Assembly: GCA_900109435.1 (NCBI GenBank) | Contig: FNZT01000008.1 | Span: 1 to 64,000, forward strand | Source: Ruminococcus sp. YRD2003 | Lineage (GTDB): Bacteria > Bacillota > Clostridia > Oscillospirales > Ruminococcaceae | Reading direction: 5' to 3' | DNA: 64,000 bases | Shown: piece by piece, positions 49,806-59,430 of the stretch | Layout of the letters: every line of letters begins with the position of its first letter | Position numbering within the stretch: the stretch's first letter is position 1 | Program-made: the position numbers and the translations under genes | The notes under the pieces: generated by a model | Databases searched by the model: none | What the model was told of the DNA's origin: nothing | The model's input: only the letters and a program-made list of their open reading frames with translations

Positions 49806-51863
49806 ATGAAAAAATGGAGTATCAGCGTGCCGCAGAGAGAGCTCGTATCCAAGCTCATGCTCGGCTGCGGTGTCAGCTCGCTCACTGCCGCGGCTCTCGT
49901 TTCTAAGGGGTATTCCTCCCCCGAGCACGTCGCTGACAGCCTCAATACAGACTCGCTCTCCGACCCTTTTCTCATCAAGGATATGAAGGAGGCTGCGGAT
50001 GCCATTAATTCCGCGATAGACGAGGGACTGCGCATCTGCGTCTACGGGGACTACGACTGCGACGGCGTTATGGCGACCGCTATACTCTTCTCCTACCTCA
50101 CAGAGGCGGGAGCTGATGTCTCTTACTACATTCCCGAACGCTCCGAGGGATATGGTCTGAATAAAAATGCAATAGATAAGCTCTCCGACGACGGCGTGGA
50201 CCTCATCGTCACCGTCGATAACGGTATTTCCGCCATTCCCGAGGCTGAGTACATATACGCTTCGGGTATGAGGCTGATAGTCACCGACCACCACCAGCAG
50301 GGCGACGCTCTCCCGCGTGCCGAGGCTGTCGTAGACCCGCACAGGCACGACTGCTTCTCCCCTTTCAAATTTGCGTGCGGTGCTGTTATCGCACTCAAGC
50401 TCGTGGCTGCTCTCGACGGCGGAGACTACACCATGGCTCTCGAACAGTTCGGCGACCTCGCGGCTATCGCTACAGTCGCAGACATTGTCAGCCTTACGGG
50501 TGAGAACCGCTTCATCGTCACTTACGGTATGGAGCTCATCGACAACTCCGACCGCCCTGCCCTCATCGCGCTGAAAGAGGTCAGCGGACTCGCGGACAAG
50601 CACTGCGATGCCCATTCTATCGGCTTCGGGCTCGCTCCGAGGATAAACGCTGCGGGTCGGTTCGGCTCGCCCAAAACTGCGCTCGAACTCTTCCTCTGCG
50701 AAGACGGGGAACGCGCAGCAGAGCTCGCTGCTGAACTCGACAGACTCAACTCCGAACGCAAACAAGCTGAAAATGACATCGTCGCGGACATATACTCGAT
50801 GATAGAGCGGGAACCCGCTCTCGTGCGGGGGCGTACCATTTTCATTTGCGGCAAGGGCTGGCATCACGGCGTTATCGGTATCGTCGCCTCGCGCATTATG
50901 GAGCAGTTCGGCAAACCCACTTTCATCGCCTCCGAGGAGGACGGCGAGGTGCGCGGCTCGGCAAGGTCTTTCGGTGAATTCTCCGTTTTCGGCGCTCTTA
51001 CCGCAGCGTCCGATGTGCTTGAAAAATTCGGCGGTCACCCAGGTGCGGGCGGATTCACCGTAAAACAGGGACAGACGGAGGAGTTCCGCAGACTGATAGA
51101 ACAGTTCGCGGCTGATAATTTCCCGACTATGCCTCCCGCAGAACTCCACGCGGACGCTCCCGTCACTCCGCAGGAACTCACTGTGCAGAATATCGAGGGG
51201 CTTTCCGTGCTCGAACCGTTCGGAATGGGCAACGAAAAGCCGCTCTTCTATATGGAAAATGTCACCGTCACCGCTATCGTGCCGCTATCGGGCGGGGTAC
51301 ACTCCAAACTCAAGATAAAGTTCGGCTACACCACCGCCGACGCCCTCATCTTCAGAAAAAACCCCCAGGAGCTCACTGTGAAAGAGGGCGATGTCTGCGA
51401 TATGATAGTAACGCTCGGTACTAACGAATATAAGGGAAATGTCTCGGTAAGCATTTTCGTGAGCGATATCCGCGTTCACGGTTTCGAGCAGAGCAGATAC
51501 TTCAACGCGCTCGGCTCTTTCGAGGCATTCACCCGCGGGGAGAGGCTCCCCGATAATCACTACCCGTGGATGTACCCCTCACGCGAGGTGTTCACGAAGA
51601 TATACAAGGCTGTCCCCGATGCGGGGATACCTATGGATACGCTGTATCTAAGGCTCGCGGATACTAAGCTCAACTACTGCTGCTTCTGCGTCGCTGCGGA
51701 GGCTCTGCGGGAGCTCGGGCTCGTGCGGATATCGCCCGCAGGCTCGGTGATAAGCAGGATAAAGGTCGAAAAGAAGGCGCAGCTCGATTCGGCGCCCGTA
51801 CTCGTCAGACTAAGGGAAATTCTTGACGGGCTCAAAAGCAAAGTCAGAGGAGGAGAAAAATGA
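49806..51863 (+). CDS. recJ: Single-strand-specific exonuclease RecJ
   Basis: 685 residues from ATG 49806 (AAAGGAG upstream; a longer frame to 49773 lacks a site). DHH motifs: VYGDYDCDGVMAT, then TVDNG, ITDHHQQG, and AAIATVADIVSL. The DHHA1 part has GKGWHHGVIGIVASRI and FGGHPGAGGFTV. An OB-fold and a helical C-terminal domain (about 560-680) complete it. It degrades single-stranded DNA 5' to 3' in recombination and repair. The stop overlaps relA by four bases, so the two are coupled. Confidence 0.95.
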   Translation: MKKWSISVPQRELVSKLMLGCGVSSLTAAALVSKGYSSPEHVADSLNTDSLSDPFLIKDMKEAADAINSAIDEGLRICVYGDYDCDGVMATAILFSYLTEAGADVSYYIPERSEGYGLNKNAIDKLSDDGVDLIVTVDNGISAIPEAEYIYASGMRLIVTDHHQQGDALPRAEAVVDPHRHDCFSPFKFACGAVIALKLVAALDGGDYTMALEQFGDLAAIATVADIVSLTGENRFIVTYGMELIDNSDRPALIALKEVSGLADKHCDAHSIGFGLAPRINAAGRFGSPKTALELFLCEDGERAAELAAELDRLNSERKQAENDIVADIYSMIEREPALVRGRTIFICGKGWHHGVIGIVASRIMEQFGKPTFIASEEDGEVRGSARSFGEFSVFGALTAASDVLEKFGGHPGAGGFTVKQGQTEEFRRLIEQFAADNFPTMPPAELHADAPVTPQELTVQNIEGLSVLEPFGMGNEKPLFYMENVTVTAIVPLSGGVHSKLKIKFGYTTADALIFRKNPQELTVKEGDVCDMIVTLGTNEYKGNVSVSIFVSDIRVHGFEQSRYFNALGSFEAFTRGERLPDNHYPWMYPSREVFTKIYKAVPDAGIPMDTLYLRLADTKLNYCCFCVAAEALRELGLVRISPAGSVISRIKVEKKAQLDSAPVLVRLREILDGLKSKVRGGEK

Positions 51864-54157
51864 TAGGCGACATCAAGAACAACGAACAGCATAAGGACTT
51901 GGCAGTCCCTATCCCGTCGACTGCCGATTCCGATTCGGCAAGGGAGGTCATTGACGCTATCCCCGACTACGACGATAACTTCACCATTGAGAAGATAATC
52001 CAGAAGATACTCAAGGACGACAAGCAGTATGACATGAGCAAGATAATCTCCGCTTATGAGTTCGCGGCTAAGGCTCATGAGGGACAGAAGCGCTCTTCTG
52101 GGCAGGACTATATCATCCACCCGCTCGCTGTTGCGTATATACTGCTTGAACTCGGTATGGACACCGATACTATCTGCGCGGCGCTCCTCCACGACGTTGT
52201 GGAGGATACGCCCGCGACCCTCGACGACCTCAAAAAGAGATTCGGTCAGGATGTGGCTATGCTCGTCGACGGCGTCACTAAGCTGAGCAAGATACCCACC
52301 AACACCAAAGAAGAACAGCAGGCTGAAAATATACGTAAGATACTCCTCGCTATGTCACAGGATATCCGCGTTATGATAATCAAGCTCGCCGACCGCCTCC
52401 ACAATATGAGGACGCTCAAATACCGTCCCATTGAAAAGCAGAGGGCTACTGCGCTCGAGACTATGAACATCTATGCCCCTATCGCTCACAGGCTCGGTAT
52501 CCGTGCGATACAAGAAGAGCTCGAGGACTTGTCCTTCCGCTTCCTTGACCCGTTCGCCTACTCCGAGATAGACCATATCCTCGAGACCAAAAAGGAGGAG
52601 CGCGAGGAGTTCATCGTCACTATAAAGGAGCGTATCGCTCGCCGCTTCAAACAGGAGGACTTCGCAGAGCCCCCCATGATAGAGGGACGCGTCAAGAGCA
52701 TCTACAGCATTTACAAGAAAATATTCCTCAACCACAAGGATATCGACGAGATATACGACAAGTATGCCGTAAGAATTATCGTCACGACTATCGCCGAGTG
52801 CTATAACGTGCTCGGTCTCATACACGATATGTTCCGCCCCCTGCCCAACCGCTTCAAGGATTATATCTCCACGCCTAAGGCTAATATGTATCAGTCGCTG
52901 CACACGACCGTTCTCGGCAAGGAAGGCATCCCGTTCGAGGTGCAGATACGCACGTGGGATATGCACGAAACTGCCGAATACGGTATCGCTGCCCACTGGA
53001 AGTACAAGGAGGGCATTCGCGGCAAGGATAAAATGGAGAGCAGGCTCGCGTGGGTAAGACAGGTCATTGAGGCGCAGCAGACCTCCGATGACGTTGAGGA
53101 GATCGTCCGCATCATCAAGACAGACCTCGCCCCCGAAGACATCGTCGTTATGACCCCAAAGGGTATGTCGATTGACCTGCCGATGGGCTCGACCGTCATC
53201 GACTTCGCTTACCGCATCCACACCGAGATAGGTCACAAGACTATCGGTGCCAAGGTGGACGGCAAGATCGTCCCGCTCGATTATGAGTTGCAGACAGGTC
53301 AGATATGCGAGATAATCACTACCAAGGACCCCGATAAGGGTCCGAACAGAGCATGGCTCAATATCGTCCAGACCAACGACGCCCGCGCAAAGATACGCTC
53401 GTGGTTCAAGAAGGAACGCCGTGAGGAGAATATCGTCGAGGGCAAGGCGGAGCTCGAACGCACGTTCAAACGCTACCATATCCGTGTGCCAGAGGACAAG
53501 CTCGGCGAGTTCCTGCAGGACGACTTCAAGCGCCATAACTGCGAGACGCTCGACGATTTCTTCGCCTCGATAGGCTATGGCGGTGTCACGCTCGAAAAGA
53601 TGATACCTCGCCTAAAGGACAGGTATAACAAGCTCTTCGGCGACCAGCCCGAACCCGAAAACAACAACCTCGTCCGCATTAAGCCGAACGGAGGCAGAAG
53701 CAGTATCGTCCTCGACCAGATAACCGATATGGCGGTCAAGTTCGCTCAGTGCTGCAACCCGCTCCCAGGAGACGAGATAGTCGGGTTCGTTACGCGCGGT
53801 TACGGGCTCTCCGTTCATACTACAAAATGCAGCAACTACCTCGCCGCCAAGCAGCGCAATGACCCCGAGGAAATGAACCGCTGGTACGATATCGTGTGGT
53901 CGGAGAACAGCAATACCCAGCTCCAGACAAGCTTTGAAGTCGTGGCGACCGACAGAGTCGGGCTCGTGTACGATATCTCAGCTGTGCTCATGGAGGCAAG
54001 GATTCCGATAGTCCATTCGTCGTCGCGTGTGCTCAAAAACGGCAACGCCCTGTTTGAATCCACTATCGTCATTTCAAGCACCGAACAGCTCAAAAATCTC
54101 TTCGACAAGATAAGAAGAATAAGCGGTGTCATCTCCGTCGACCGCTCTTCCATATGA
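51860..54157 (+). CDS. relA: Bifunctional (p)ppGpp synthetase/hydrolase
   Basis: 765 residues. The HD hydrolase domain (about 60-210: HPLAVAYILLELGMD, LLHDVVEDTPAT, IKLADRLHNMRTL) appears intact, so the protein can probably degrade (p)ppGpp. The synthetase domain (about 260-390: RVKSIYSIYKK, DEIYDKYAVRIIV, YISTPKANMYQSLHTTV) follows, then TGS (about 415-475), a zinc-finger/helical region with CCNPLPGDEIVGF, and an ACT domain (about 690-762). This is the Rel/SpoT layout of Firmicutes. It lies between recJ and an MBL hydrolase gene, all on one strand. Confidence 0.95.
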   Translation: MIGDIKNNEQHKDLAVPIPSTADSDSAREVIDAIPDYDDNFTIEKIIQKILKDDKQYDMSKIISAYEFAAKAHEGQKRSSGQDYIIHPLAVAYILLELGMDTDTICAALLHDVVEDTPATLDDLKKRFGQDVAMLVDGVTKLSKIPTNTKEEQQAENIRKILLAMSQDIRVMIIKLADRLHNMRTLKYRPIEKQRATALETMNIYAPIAHRLGIRAIQEELEDLSFRFLDPFAYSEIDHILETKKEEREEFIVTIKERIARRFKQEDFAEPPMIEGRVKSIYSIYKKIFLNHKDIDEIYDKYAVRIIVTTIAECYNVLGLIHDMFRPLPNRFKDYISTPKANMYQSLHTTVLGKEGIPFEVQIRTWDMHETAEYGIAAHWKYKEGIRGKDKMESRLAWVRQVIEAQQTSDDVEEIVRIIKTDLAPEDIVVMTPKGMSIDLPMGSTVIDFAYRIHTEIGHKTIGAKVDGKIVPLDYELQTGQICEIITTKDPDKGPNRAWLNIVQTNDARAKIRSWFKKERREENIVEGKAELERTFKRYHIRVPEDKLGEFLQDDFKRHNCETLDDFFASIGYGGVTLEKMIPRLKDRYNKLFGDQPEPENNNLVRIKPNGGRSSIVLDQITDMAVKFAQCCNPLPGDEIVGFVTRGYGLSVHTTKCSNYLAAKQRNDPEEMNRWYDIVWSENSNTQLQTSFEVVATDRVGLVYDISAVLMEARIPIVHSSSRVLKNGNALFESTIVISSTEQLKNLFDKIRRISGVISVDRSSI

Positions 54158-54169
54158 TAGGAGCCTGTT

Positions 54170-54787
54170 ATGAGAATCAAAACTTTTCAGCTCGGTGAGC
54201 TGAACTCGAACTGCTATCTCGTGGAGACTGCTCCTGCGAGATGCGTTGCGATAGATATAGGCGGAAGTCCGCGCATACTGCTCGAATATATGCGTATGCA
54301 GAAGCTGCGCCTCACTAAGATACTCCTCACGCACGGTCACTTCGACCACATGGGCGGCGCCGAAGAGGTAAGAGCCGCTACTGGCGCCGAGATATACGTC
54401 CACGAGAGCGATGCCCCTATGCTGACAAGCTCGTCGGCGTCACTGCATTCGTCAATGTCCATTATGCCGTTCAAAGCTGTGACGGACTACACTGCTGTCC
54501 GCGGAGACTGCTATATCAACGACGGCGACTGCTCGTTCCGCGTGCTGCATACCCCCGGGCATACCCACGGGAGCGTCTGCTATATCACGGGGGATGTGAT
54601 GTTCTCGGGCGATACGCTGTTCTGCTGCTCGGTCGGACGCACCGATTTCCCCGGCGGCGACGCTCACTGTATGCAGAACTCGATGAAGCTGCTCAGGGAG
54701 CTCGACGGCGACTATAAGGTCTGCCCCGGACACGGCGAGACCACTACTCTCGATTACGAGAGACTAAACAATCCTTTTATGAGATGA
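54170..54787 (+). CDS. MBL-fold metallo-hydrolase
   Basis: 205 residues. Metal motif THGHFDHMGG (H-x-H-x-D-H), then HTPGHTHGSVCY, SGDTLFCCSVGRTDFPGG and CPGHGETTTL, the pattern of the glyoxalase II-like YcbL/hydroxyacylglutathione hydrolase group. The substrate in a glutathione-poor anaerobe is unclear. It lies 12 bases after relA and five before hemZ; the relA-MBL-hemZ order recurs in Clostridia. Confidence 0.88.
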   Translation: MRIKTFQLGELNSNCYLVETAPARCVAIDIGGSPRILLEYMRMQKLRLTKILLTHGHFDHMGGAEEVRAATGAEIYVHESDAPMLTSSSASLHSSMSIMPFKAVTDYTAVRGDCYINDGDCSFRVLHTPGHTHGSVCYITGDVMFSGDTLFCCSVGRTDFPGGDAHCMQNSMKLLRELDGDYKVCPGHGETTTLDYERLNNPFMR

Positions 54788-54791
54788 TATT

Positions 54792-56264
54792 ATGAATAAC
54801 GATTCTAAAATGCCGATCGTGCTGATCGGCAATTCTTTTAAATATGAGATAGAGGCTACGCTGAAACTCTTCTTCAACACCGCACGCTTTGACTTCTGCT
54901 CGGACAGAAGCAGGATAGGCGGCGGGAGGTACGTAGTCGCCGAAGTGTGCGGAAACGGCAAGTTCAGGGTCGAGGTGTGTCTCGGGGGCGAGAGCGTTGT
55001 CTCCGAGGGGGAGGCTGCTCCCGATAAGCTCGAGCACGAGCTCTGCCGCTCGCTCGCGCACACACTCACCGACCTCACAGGCATTCGCCCGCCGTGGGGC
55101 ATCATGACGGGGATACGCCCCGTGAAAAAGGTCACGGAGCTGATAGAGCGCGGTCTCAGCAAGGAACAGATACGCGCCGAGCTCACCGAGCGCTTCGAGC
55201 TCCTGCCAGATAAGTTCGAGCTCGCCTACGCTACGGCTGTGAATCAGCTGCCCATACTCGAAAAGATCGACCGCTCCGCCGCGAGCCTCTACGTGTCTAT
55301 CCCCTTCTGTCCGACAAGATGCAGCTATTGCTCGTTCGTCTCGCACAGTATGGACTCCGCACGCAAGCTCATGCCCGAATACATTGACGCGCTTTGCCGA
55401 GAGCTCGCCATCGTGGGAGATATCGTCCGCGATACGGGCACGAAGATCGACACCATTTACTTCGGCGGCGGTACTCCGACTTCTATCTCTGCCGACGAGC
55501 TGCGCGCCGTCATGGAAGCCGTTGAACGTAATTTCGACCTTGGCAGTATCCGCGAATACAGCGTTGAGGCGGGACGTCCCGATACCATTACCGAGGACAA
55601 GCTTCGCGTGATAAAAGAGCTCGGTGCGTCGCGTATTTCAGTAAACCCGCAGACCCTCAACGACAATGTGCTCCGCGTCATCGGACGTCAGCATTCGGGT
55701 GAGGACGCGATCCGTGCTTTCGAGCTCGCACGGAAACTCGGCTTCGACAACATCAACACCGACCTCATCGCAGGGCTGCCGACGGAGTCAGCCGAGAGCT
55801 TCCGCTATACCCTCGACCGCATCTGCGAGCTTTCCCCCGAGAGCATCACCGTTCACACGCTCACGCTCAAACGCTCCGCAGACCTCTTTGAAAAGAGCTC
55901 CGCGAACATAAAGAATCCCGCTTCGGAAATGGTGGATTACAGCGTCGAAAAGCTCATTTCCTGCGGTTATCTGCCGTACTATATGTACAGACAGAAAAAC
56001 ACCGTCGATAACCTCGAGAACGTGGGCTACGCGAAAAAAGGCTTCGAGAGCTGGTACAATATCTTCATCATGGACGAGACACAGACTATCCTCGGCGCGG
56101 GCTGCGCTGCCTCGACCAAGCTCGTCTACCCCGACGGAAAAATCAGTCGGATACATAATTACAAGTTCCCGTATGAGTACATCAGCCGCTTTGATGAGCT
56201 CATGAAAAAGAAAACGGAGGTCACGGAATGCCTGAGAAAAATAAAGTCTATACCGCCGAGATAA
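54792..56264 (+). CDS. hemZ: HemZ-type coproporphyrinogen III dehydrogenase-like radical SAM protein
   Basis: 490 residues. An N-terminal domain (1-160) unique to HemZ precedes the radical SAM core with CPTRCSYCSF (C-x3-C-x2-C), YFGGGTPTSI, VEAGRPDTIT, RISVNPQTLND and INTDLIAGLPTES, followed by the HemN-type C-terminus. HemZ was named as an oxygen-independent coproporphyrinogen oxidase in Bacillus, but HemN-like proteins can also be haem chaperones, so the reaction is not certain. No other haem genes are nearby. Its last 37 bases overlap rlmD. Confidence 0.88.
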   Translation: MNNDSKMPIVLIGNSFKYEIEATLKLFFNTARFDFCSDRSRIGGGRYVVAEVCGNGKFRVEVCLGGESVVSEGEAAPDKLEHELCRSLAHTLTDLTGIRPPWGIMTGIRPVKKVTELIERGLSKEQIRAELTERFELLPDKFELAYATAVNQLPILEKIDRSAASLYVSIPFCPTRCSYCSFVSHSMDSARKLMPEYIDALCRELAIVGDIVRDTGTKIDTIYFGGGTPTSISADELRAVMEAVERNFDLGSIREYSVEAGRPDTITEDKLRVIKELGASRISVNPQTLNDNVLRVIGRQHSGEDAIRAFELARKLGFDNINTDLIAGLPTESAESFRYTLDRICELSPESITVHTLTLKRSADLFEKSSANIKNPASEMVDYSVEKLISCGYLPYYMYRQKNTVDNLENVGYAKKGFESWYNIFIMDETQTILGAGCAASTKLVYPDGKISRIHNYKFPYEYISRFDELMKKKTEVTECLRKIKSIPPR

Positions 56265-57586
56265 CGGGGCTCACCTCCGAGGGAAGCGGCGTCTGCCGAA
56301 TCGAGGAAATGGCTGTTTTCGTGCCCGAAACCGCTGTCGGTGACGTCGCCGAGATCAAAGTCGTAAAGGTGCTGAGCAGCTATGCCTTCGGTATCGTGGA
56401 CAGGCTCGTCACTCCCTCCCCCGACCGATGTGTGCGGCCGTGCGGTGCGTATAAAAAATGCGGCGGCTGCGTATACAGGCACATCAGCTATGACGCCGAA
56501 TGCCGCGCTAAAGATGCCGTTGTCCGCGACGCTTTCGGGCGCATCGGCGGTCTTTCACCGCAGTTTGACCCCTTCCTCGCTGCCGAGGATACCGACCGCT
56601 ACCGCAATAAGGCTCAGTATCCACTCGCAGTCATCGACGGGAAGGCTGTCTGCGGATTCTATGCTCCGCGCAGCCACAGGGTCGTCCCTATAGAAGATTG
56701 CCCGCTCCAGCCTGTTGCCTTCTCCGAGATCGCTGCGGCTGTGCTGGACTACATAAATTCCCGAAAAATAGCTGTATACAACGAGAAATCAGGCACAGGC
56801 ATAATGCGCCATATCTATCTCCGCAGAGGGGCGCACTCGGGCGAGATCATGGTCTGTCTCGTAGCGCGGAAGGATATCTCGCGGCAGCTCGCTCCGCTGT
56901 GTCGGGTGCTCGCCGAGAAATTCACCGACGTCAAAAGTGTCATACTCAACATCAACCCCGCACACACCAATGTCATACTCGGCGAGAAGTGCCTGACACT
57001 CTTCGGCTCCGATACCATTACCGATGTGATGTGCGGCAATAAGGTCGAAATTTCGCCGCTTTCGTTCTATCAGGTCAACACCGCTCAGGCTGAGAGGCTC
57101 TACGCCAAGGCTCTCGATTATGCCGCTCCGACAGGCTCCGAAATCATTGCCGACCTCTACTGCGGCGCGGGCACGATTGGGCTGTCTATGGCGCACAGGG
57201 CGCGGCGTGTCGTCGGCGTCGAGATCGTCCCAGAGGCGGTCGAGAACGCTAAGCGCAACGCCGAGAATAACTCTGTCGCCAACGCCGAGTTCTACTGCGG
57301 AGATGCGGGAAAGGTGTTCGGTGAGCTCCGCGAGAGAGGCTGTGCTCCCGATATCATCGTCGTTGACCCGCCGCGCAAGGGCTGCTCCGAAGAGACCCTC
57401 GCGCACATCGTTGATGCCGCTCCCGAGAAGGTCGTCATGATCTCCTGCAATCCCTCTACTGCCGCGCGCGATGCGAAGTTTCTCTGCTCCCGCGGCTACA
57501 CGGCGGAGCGTGTATGCGGTGCTGACCTCTTCCCTGCTACGAGACACGTTGAGTGCGTAGTTTTGATGTCAAGGCAGAAATCCTAA
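56228..57586 (+). CDS. rlmD: 23S rRNA (uracil-1939-C5)-methyltransferase RlmD-like
   Basis: 452 residues from ATG 56228, preceded by GGAGG within the hemZ frame. TRAM domain (about 5-60), iron-sulfur Cys cluster (CVRPCGAYKKCGGCVY), and the methyltransferase domain with DLYCGAGTIGLSMA (SAM), DPPRKG and the catalytic ISCNPSTAARD Cys. It methylates uracil in 23S rRNA; the RlmCD subtype in Gram-positives can act on two sites. The unusual 37-base overlap makes it coupled to hemZ. Confidence 0.93.
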   Translation: MPEKNKVYTAEITGLTSEGSGVCRIEEMAVFVPETAVGDVAEIKVVKVLSSYAFGIVDRLVTPSPDRCVRPCGAYKKCGGCVYRHISYDAECRAKDAVVRDAFGRIGGLSPQFDPFLAAEDTDRYRNKAQYPLAVIDGKAVCGFYAPRSHRVVPIEDCPLQPVAFSEIAAAVLDYINSRKIAVYNEKSGTGIMRHIYLRRGAHSGEIMVCLVARKDISRQLAPLCRVLAEKFTDVKSVILNINPAHTNVILGEKCLTLFGSDTITDVMCGNKVEISPLSFYQVNTAQAERLYAKALDYAAPTGSEIIADLYCGAGTIGLSMAHRARRVVGVEIVPEAVENAKRNAENNSVANAEFYCGDAGKVFGELRERGCAPDIIVVDPPRKGCSEETLAHIVDAAPEKVVMISCNPSTAARDAKFLCSRGYTAERVCGADLFPATRHVECVVLMSRQKS

Positions 57587-57906
57587 AACGCCGATTTATC
57601 GCGGATAATTGGCATTTTACAGTTCAGTAAACAACCAAAATAAGCACTCATTTTCTGTATGCGGGAACACGTAATATCACCTAAAGAGATACAGACAGCA
57701 TTTCGGCGCACTCGCGATATAAACAGTCTTTTTAAGCACTCGATTTTTTGTGCTTAAAACTGCTGTTTGTAACTTTTAAGTGTGTAGAAATGCTGTCACT
57801 CGTTAAAAAGTCCGAAAAATAGAGAAAAATCACGCTAATCAAAAATTGCGATTGAGAGGTAGGGTTGAGTGCTTAGAAATGTTGTCATAGAAACCATTAC
57901 AAAATA

Positions 57907-57951
57907 ATCCACCACATCAAAGGATATTAGTTATCCAATGATGTGGTGGAT
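57907..57951. terminator. Long bidirectional terminator hairpin
   Basis: Perfect 13-bp arms ATCCACCACATCA (57907-57919) and TGATGTGGTGGAT (57939-57951), with a small inner GGATA/TATCC stem. T-rich DNA lies on the plus side and A-rich on the other, so it can stop transcription from both directions. The upstream interval 57587-57906 is A+T-rich with repeated AAGCACT/AGTGCTT motifs and no credible gene. Confidence 0.75.
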
Positions 57952-57957
57952 TTTATC

Positions 57958-58137
57958 TTACACTAGCTTATTCAGTACATCACGAATATCCCCATCAATG
58001 CAGATACTCTGCTCGACTATCTCATGCTTATTTTGAGTGCGTATGTTATGTTTTGCAACAACACAACAGAACAGATCAACATCGCTATAGTTATCAATAT
58101 TAAAAACTTGCTTCATAAATCTTGCACGGTCACTCAT
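57958..58137 (-). pseudogene. C-terminal remnant or small hypothetical protein, 59 aa
   Basis: From ATG 58137 the minus strand encodes MSDRARFMKQVFNIDNYSDV... to NKLV, ending at a strong terminator hairpin. The ATG has no ribosome binding site and the frame stays open upstream to 58215 across a recombinase-type terminator repeat, so the true 5' part was probably displaced when the neighbouring cassette arrived. I recognise no family. Confidence 0.4.
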
Positions 58138-58160
58138 GAATGATATTCTTATAAAATAAA

Positions 58161-58200
58161 AAACGCCTCCGAGACGATGTGGTTCAGAGGTGTTTCTCTG
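58161..58200 (-). repeat. Left copy of the cassette-flanking terminator repeat
   Basis: AACGCCTCCGAGACGATGTG and the following bases up to AGAGGTGTT match 60344-60373 with two differences over about 30 bases. On the minus strand the stem AACACCTC/GAGGCGTT is followed by TTTTATTTT, a strong terminator. Confidence 0.8.
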
Positions 58201-58253
58201 TTTCGGTGATACATATTATTCATTTATCTGGAAGAGTGTTCATAGTTTATCCA

Positions 58254-58304
58254 TTGACAAAAACGCTCCTATATGGTAGAATTATAGAAACTACGATATA
58301 GGAG
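58254..58304 (+). promoter_or_regulatory. Promoter and operator of the MarR-radical SAM operon
   Basis: TTGACA (58254-58259), 17-base spacer, TAGAAT (58277-58282). Perfect inverted arms CTCCTATAT (58266-58274) and ATATAGGAG (58296-58304) bracket the -10 box; the right arm contains the ribosome binding site GGAG. This is a likely MarR autorepression site. Confidence 0.8.
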
Positions 58305-58312
58305 TATCTGCG

Positions 58313-58744
58313 ATGAATGGTGGATTTTTGGTAACGAAAATAAAACAGCTTGGGGACAGGATATTCGAGCGGGTTTTATTAAAAAAAGGCATCGATGCCT
58401 TCAATGGCGCACAGGGACGTATTCTTTATGCGCTATGGCAGGAGGACGGTGTGCCAATCAAAACCGTGTCGGAAAAATGCGGCCTTGCCATCACATCGCT
58501 TACTACCATGCTTGAAAGAATGGAGAAAAGCGGCCTTATCCGCCGTGAACAGGATCAGCAGGATAAGCGAAAAACACTTCTCTATCTTACTGAAAAAGCA
58601 CATAAATTAAAAGTTGATTATGACGATGTCTCTGCCGGAATGGGCAGGATCTATTATAAAGGCTTTTCGGAAAACGAGATTGTGCAGTTTGAGTCATATC
58701 TCGAACGCATTCAAAAAAATCTTGAAGGGTGGCGTGAAGAATGA
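58313..58744 (+). CDS. MarR-family regulator of the radical SAM pair
   Basis: 143 residues. Winged helix-turn-helix: GAQGRILYALWQEDGVPIKT, in which the first helices lead to ISEKCGLA-type recognition (VSEKCGLAITSLTTMLERMEKSGLI), then the wing RREQDQQDKRKTLLYLTEKA and a C-terminal dimerisation helix. It overlaps the first radical SAM gene by four bases and its promoter carries an inverted repeat, so it should control the three-gene operon, perhaps in response to a small molecule. Confidence 0.9.
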   Translation: MNGGFLVTKIKQLGDRIFERVLLKKGIDAFNGAQGRILYALWQEDGVPIKTVSEKCGLAITSLTTMLERMEKSGLIRREQDQQDKRKTLLYLTEKAHKLKVDYDDVSAGMGRIYYKGFSENEIVQFESYLERIQKNLEGWREE

Positions 58745-59430
58745 GCATTTGTATAAAGGATCAGATACAGAACATGAATCTGGTCATCGGCTGTACTGTT
58801 GGCTGTCAATACTGCTACGCCCGTAACAACGTGAAACGCTGGCATATGATCGATGATTTTGCCAAACCGGAGTTTTTTCCGGGGAAGCTCAAAATGATGG
58901 AAAAAAAGCGTCCGCAGAATTTTCTGCTAACCGGTATGAGCGATCTTGCCGGTTGGCAGGATGATTGGCGGAACGAGGTGTTTGCGAAGATACGTGAAAA
59001 CCCACAGCACCAGTTTCTCTTTCTGAGCAAGCGACCTGATTTGTTGAGTTTTGATACAGACCTTGATAATGCGTGGTTCGGAGTGACGGTAACGAGAGAG
59101 TCAGAACTATGGAGAATCGATGCTCTTCGGAAGAATATCCGGGCAAAGCATTATCATGTGACATTTGAACCGCTGTTTGATGATCCCGGTGAAGTAGACC
59201 TTTCCTGCATTGATTGGCTCGTAGTCGGTACCATGACCGGAGCGCAAAGCAAGAAGGTGCGTACCGAGCCGGAATGGGCATGGTCACTTACGGATCAGGC
59301 ACACGAAGCCGGAATTCCCGTTTTTATGAAGGAAGATCTTGAACCTATCATTGGGGATGAAAATATGATTCAGGAGCTGCCGGAGTCTTTTAATAAGGTA
59401 TTGGAGGAACAAAGAGCATGGCACAGATAA
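58741..59430 (+). CDS. Radical SAM mobile pair protein A (DUF5131-like)
   Basis: 229 residues. It opens MSICIKDQIQNMNLVIGCTV with the iron-sulfur motif CTVGCQYC (Cys18, 22, 25). Later segments NFLLTGMSDLAGWQDDW, FLFLSKRPDLL, WFGVTVTRESE, HVTFEPLFDD and WLVVGTMTGAQSKKV match the phage Gp37/Gp68-like (DUF5131) radical SAM group, and I recall this pairing being named 'radical SAM mobile pair protein A'. The reaction is unknown. It overlaps the MarR gene by four bases and protein B by 13, so all three are made together. Confidence 0.85.
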   Translation: MSICIKDQIQNMNLVIGCTVGCQYCYARNNVKRWHMIDDFAKPEFFPGKLKMMEKKRPQNFLLTGMSDLAGWQDDWRNEVFAKIRENPQHQFLFLSKRPDLLSFDTDLDNAWFGVTVTRESELWRIDALRKNIRAKHYHVTFEPLFDDPGEVDLSCIDWLVVGTMTGAQSKKVRTEPEWAWSLTDQAHEAGIPVFMKEDLEPIIGDENMIQELPESFNKVLEEQRAWHR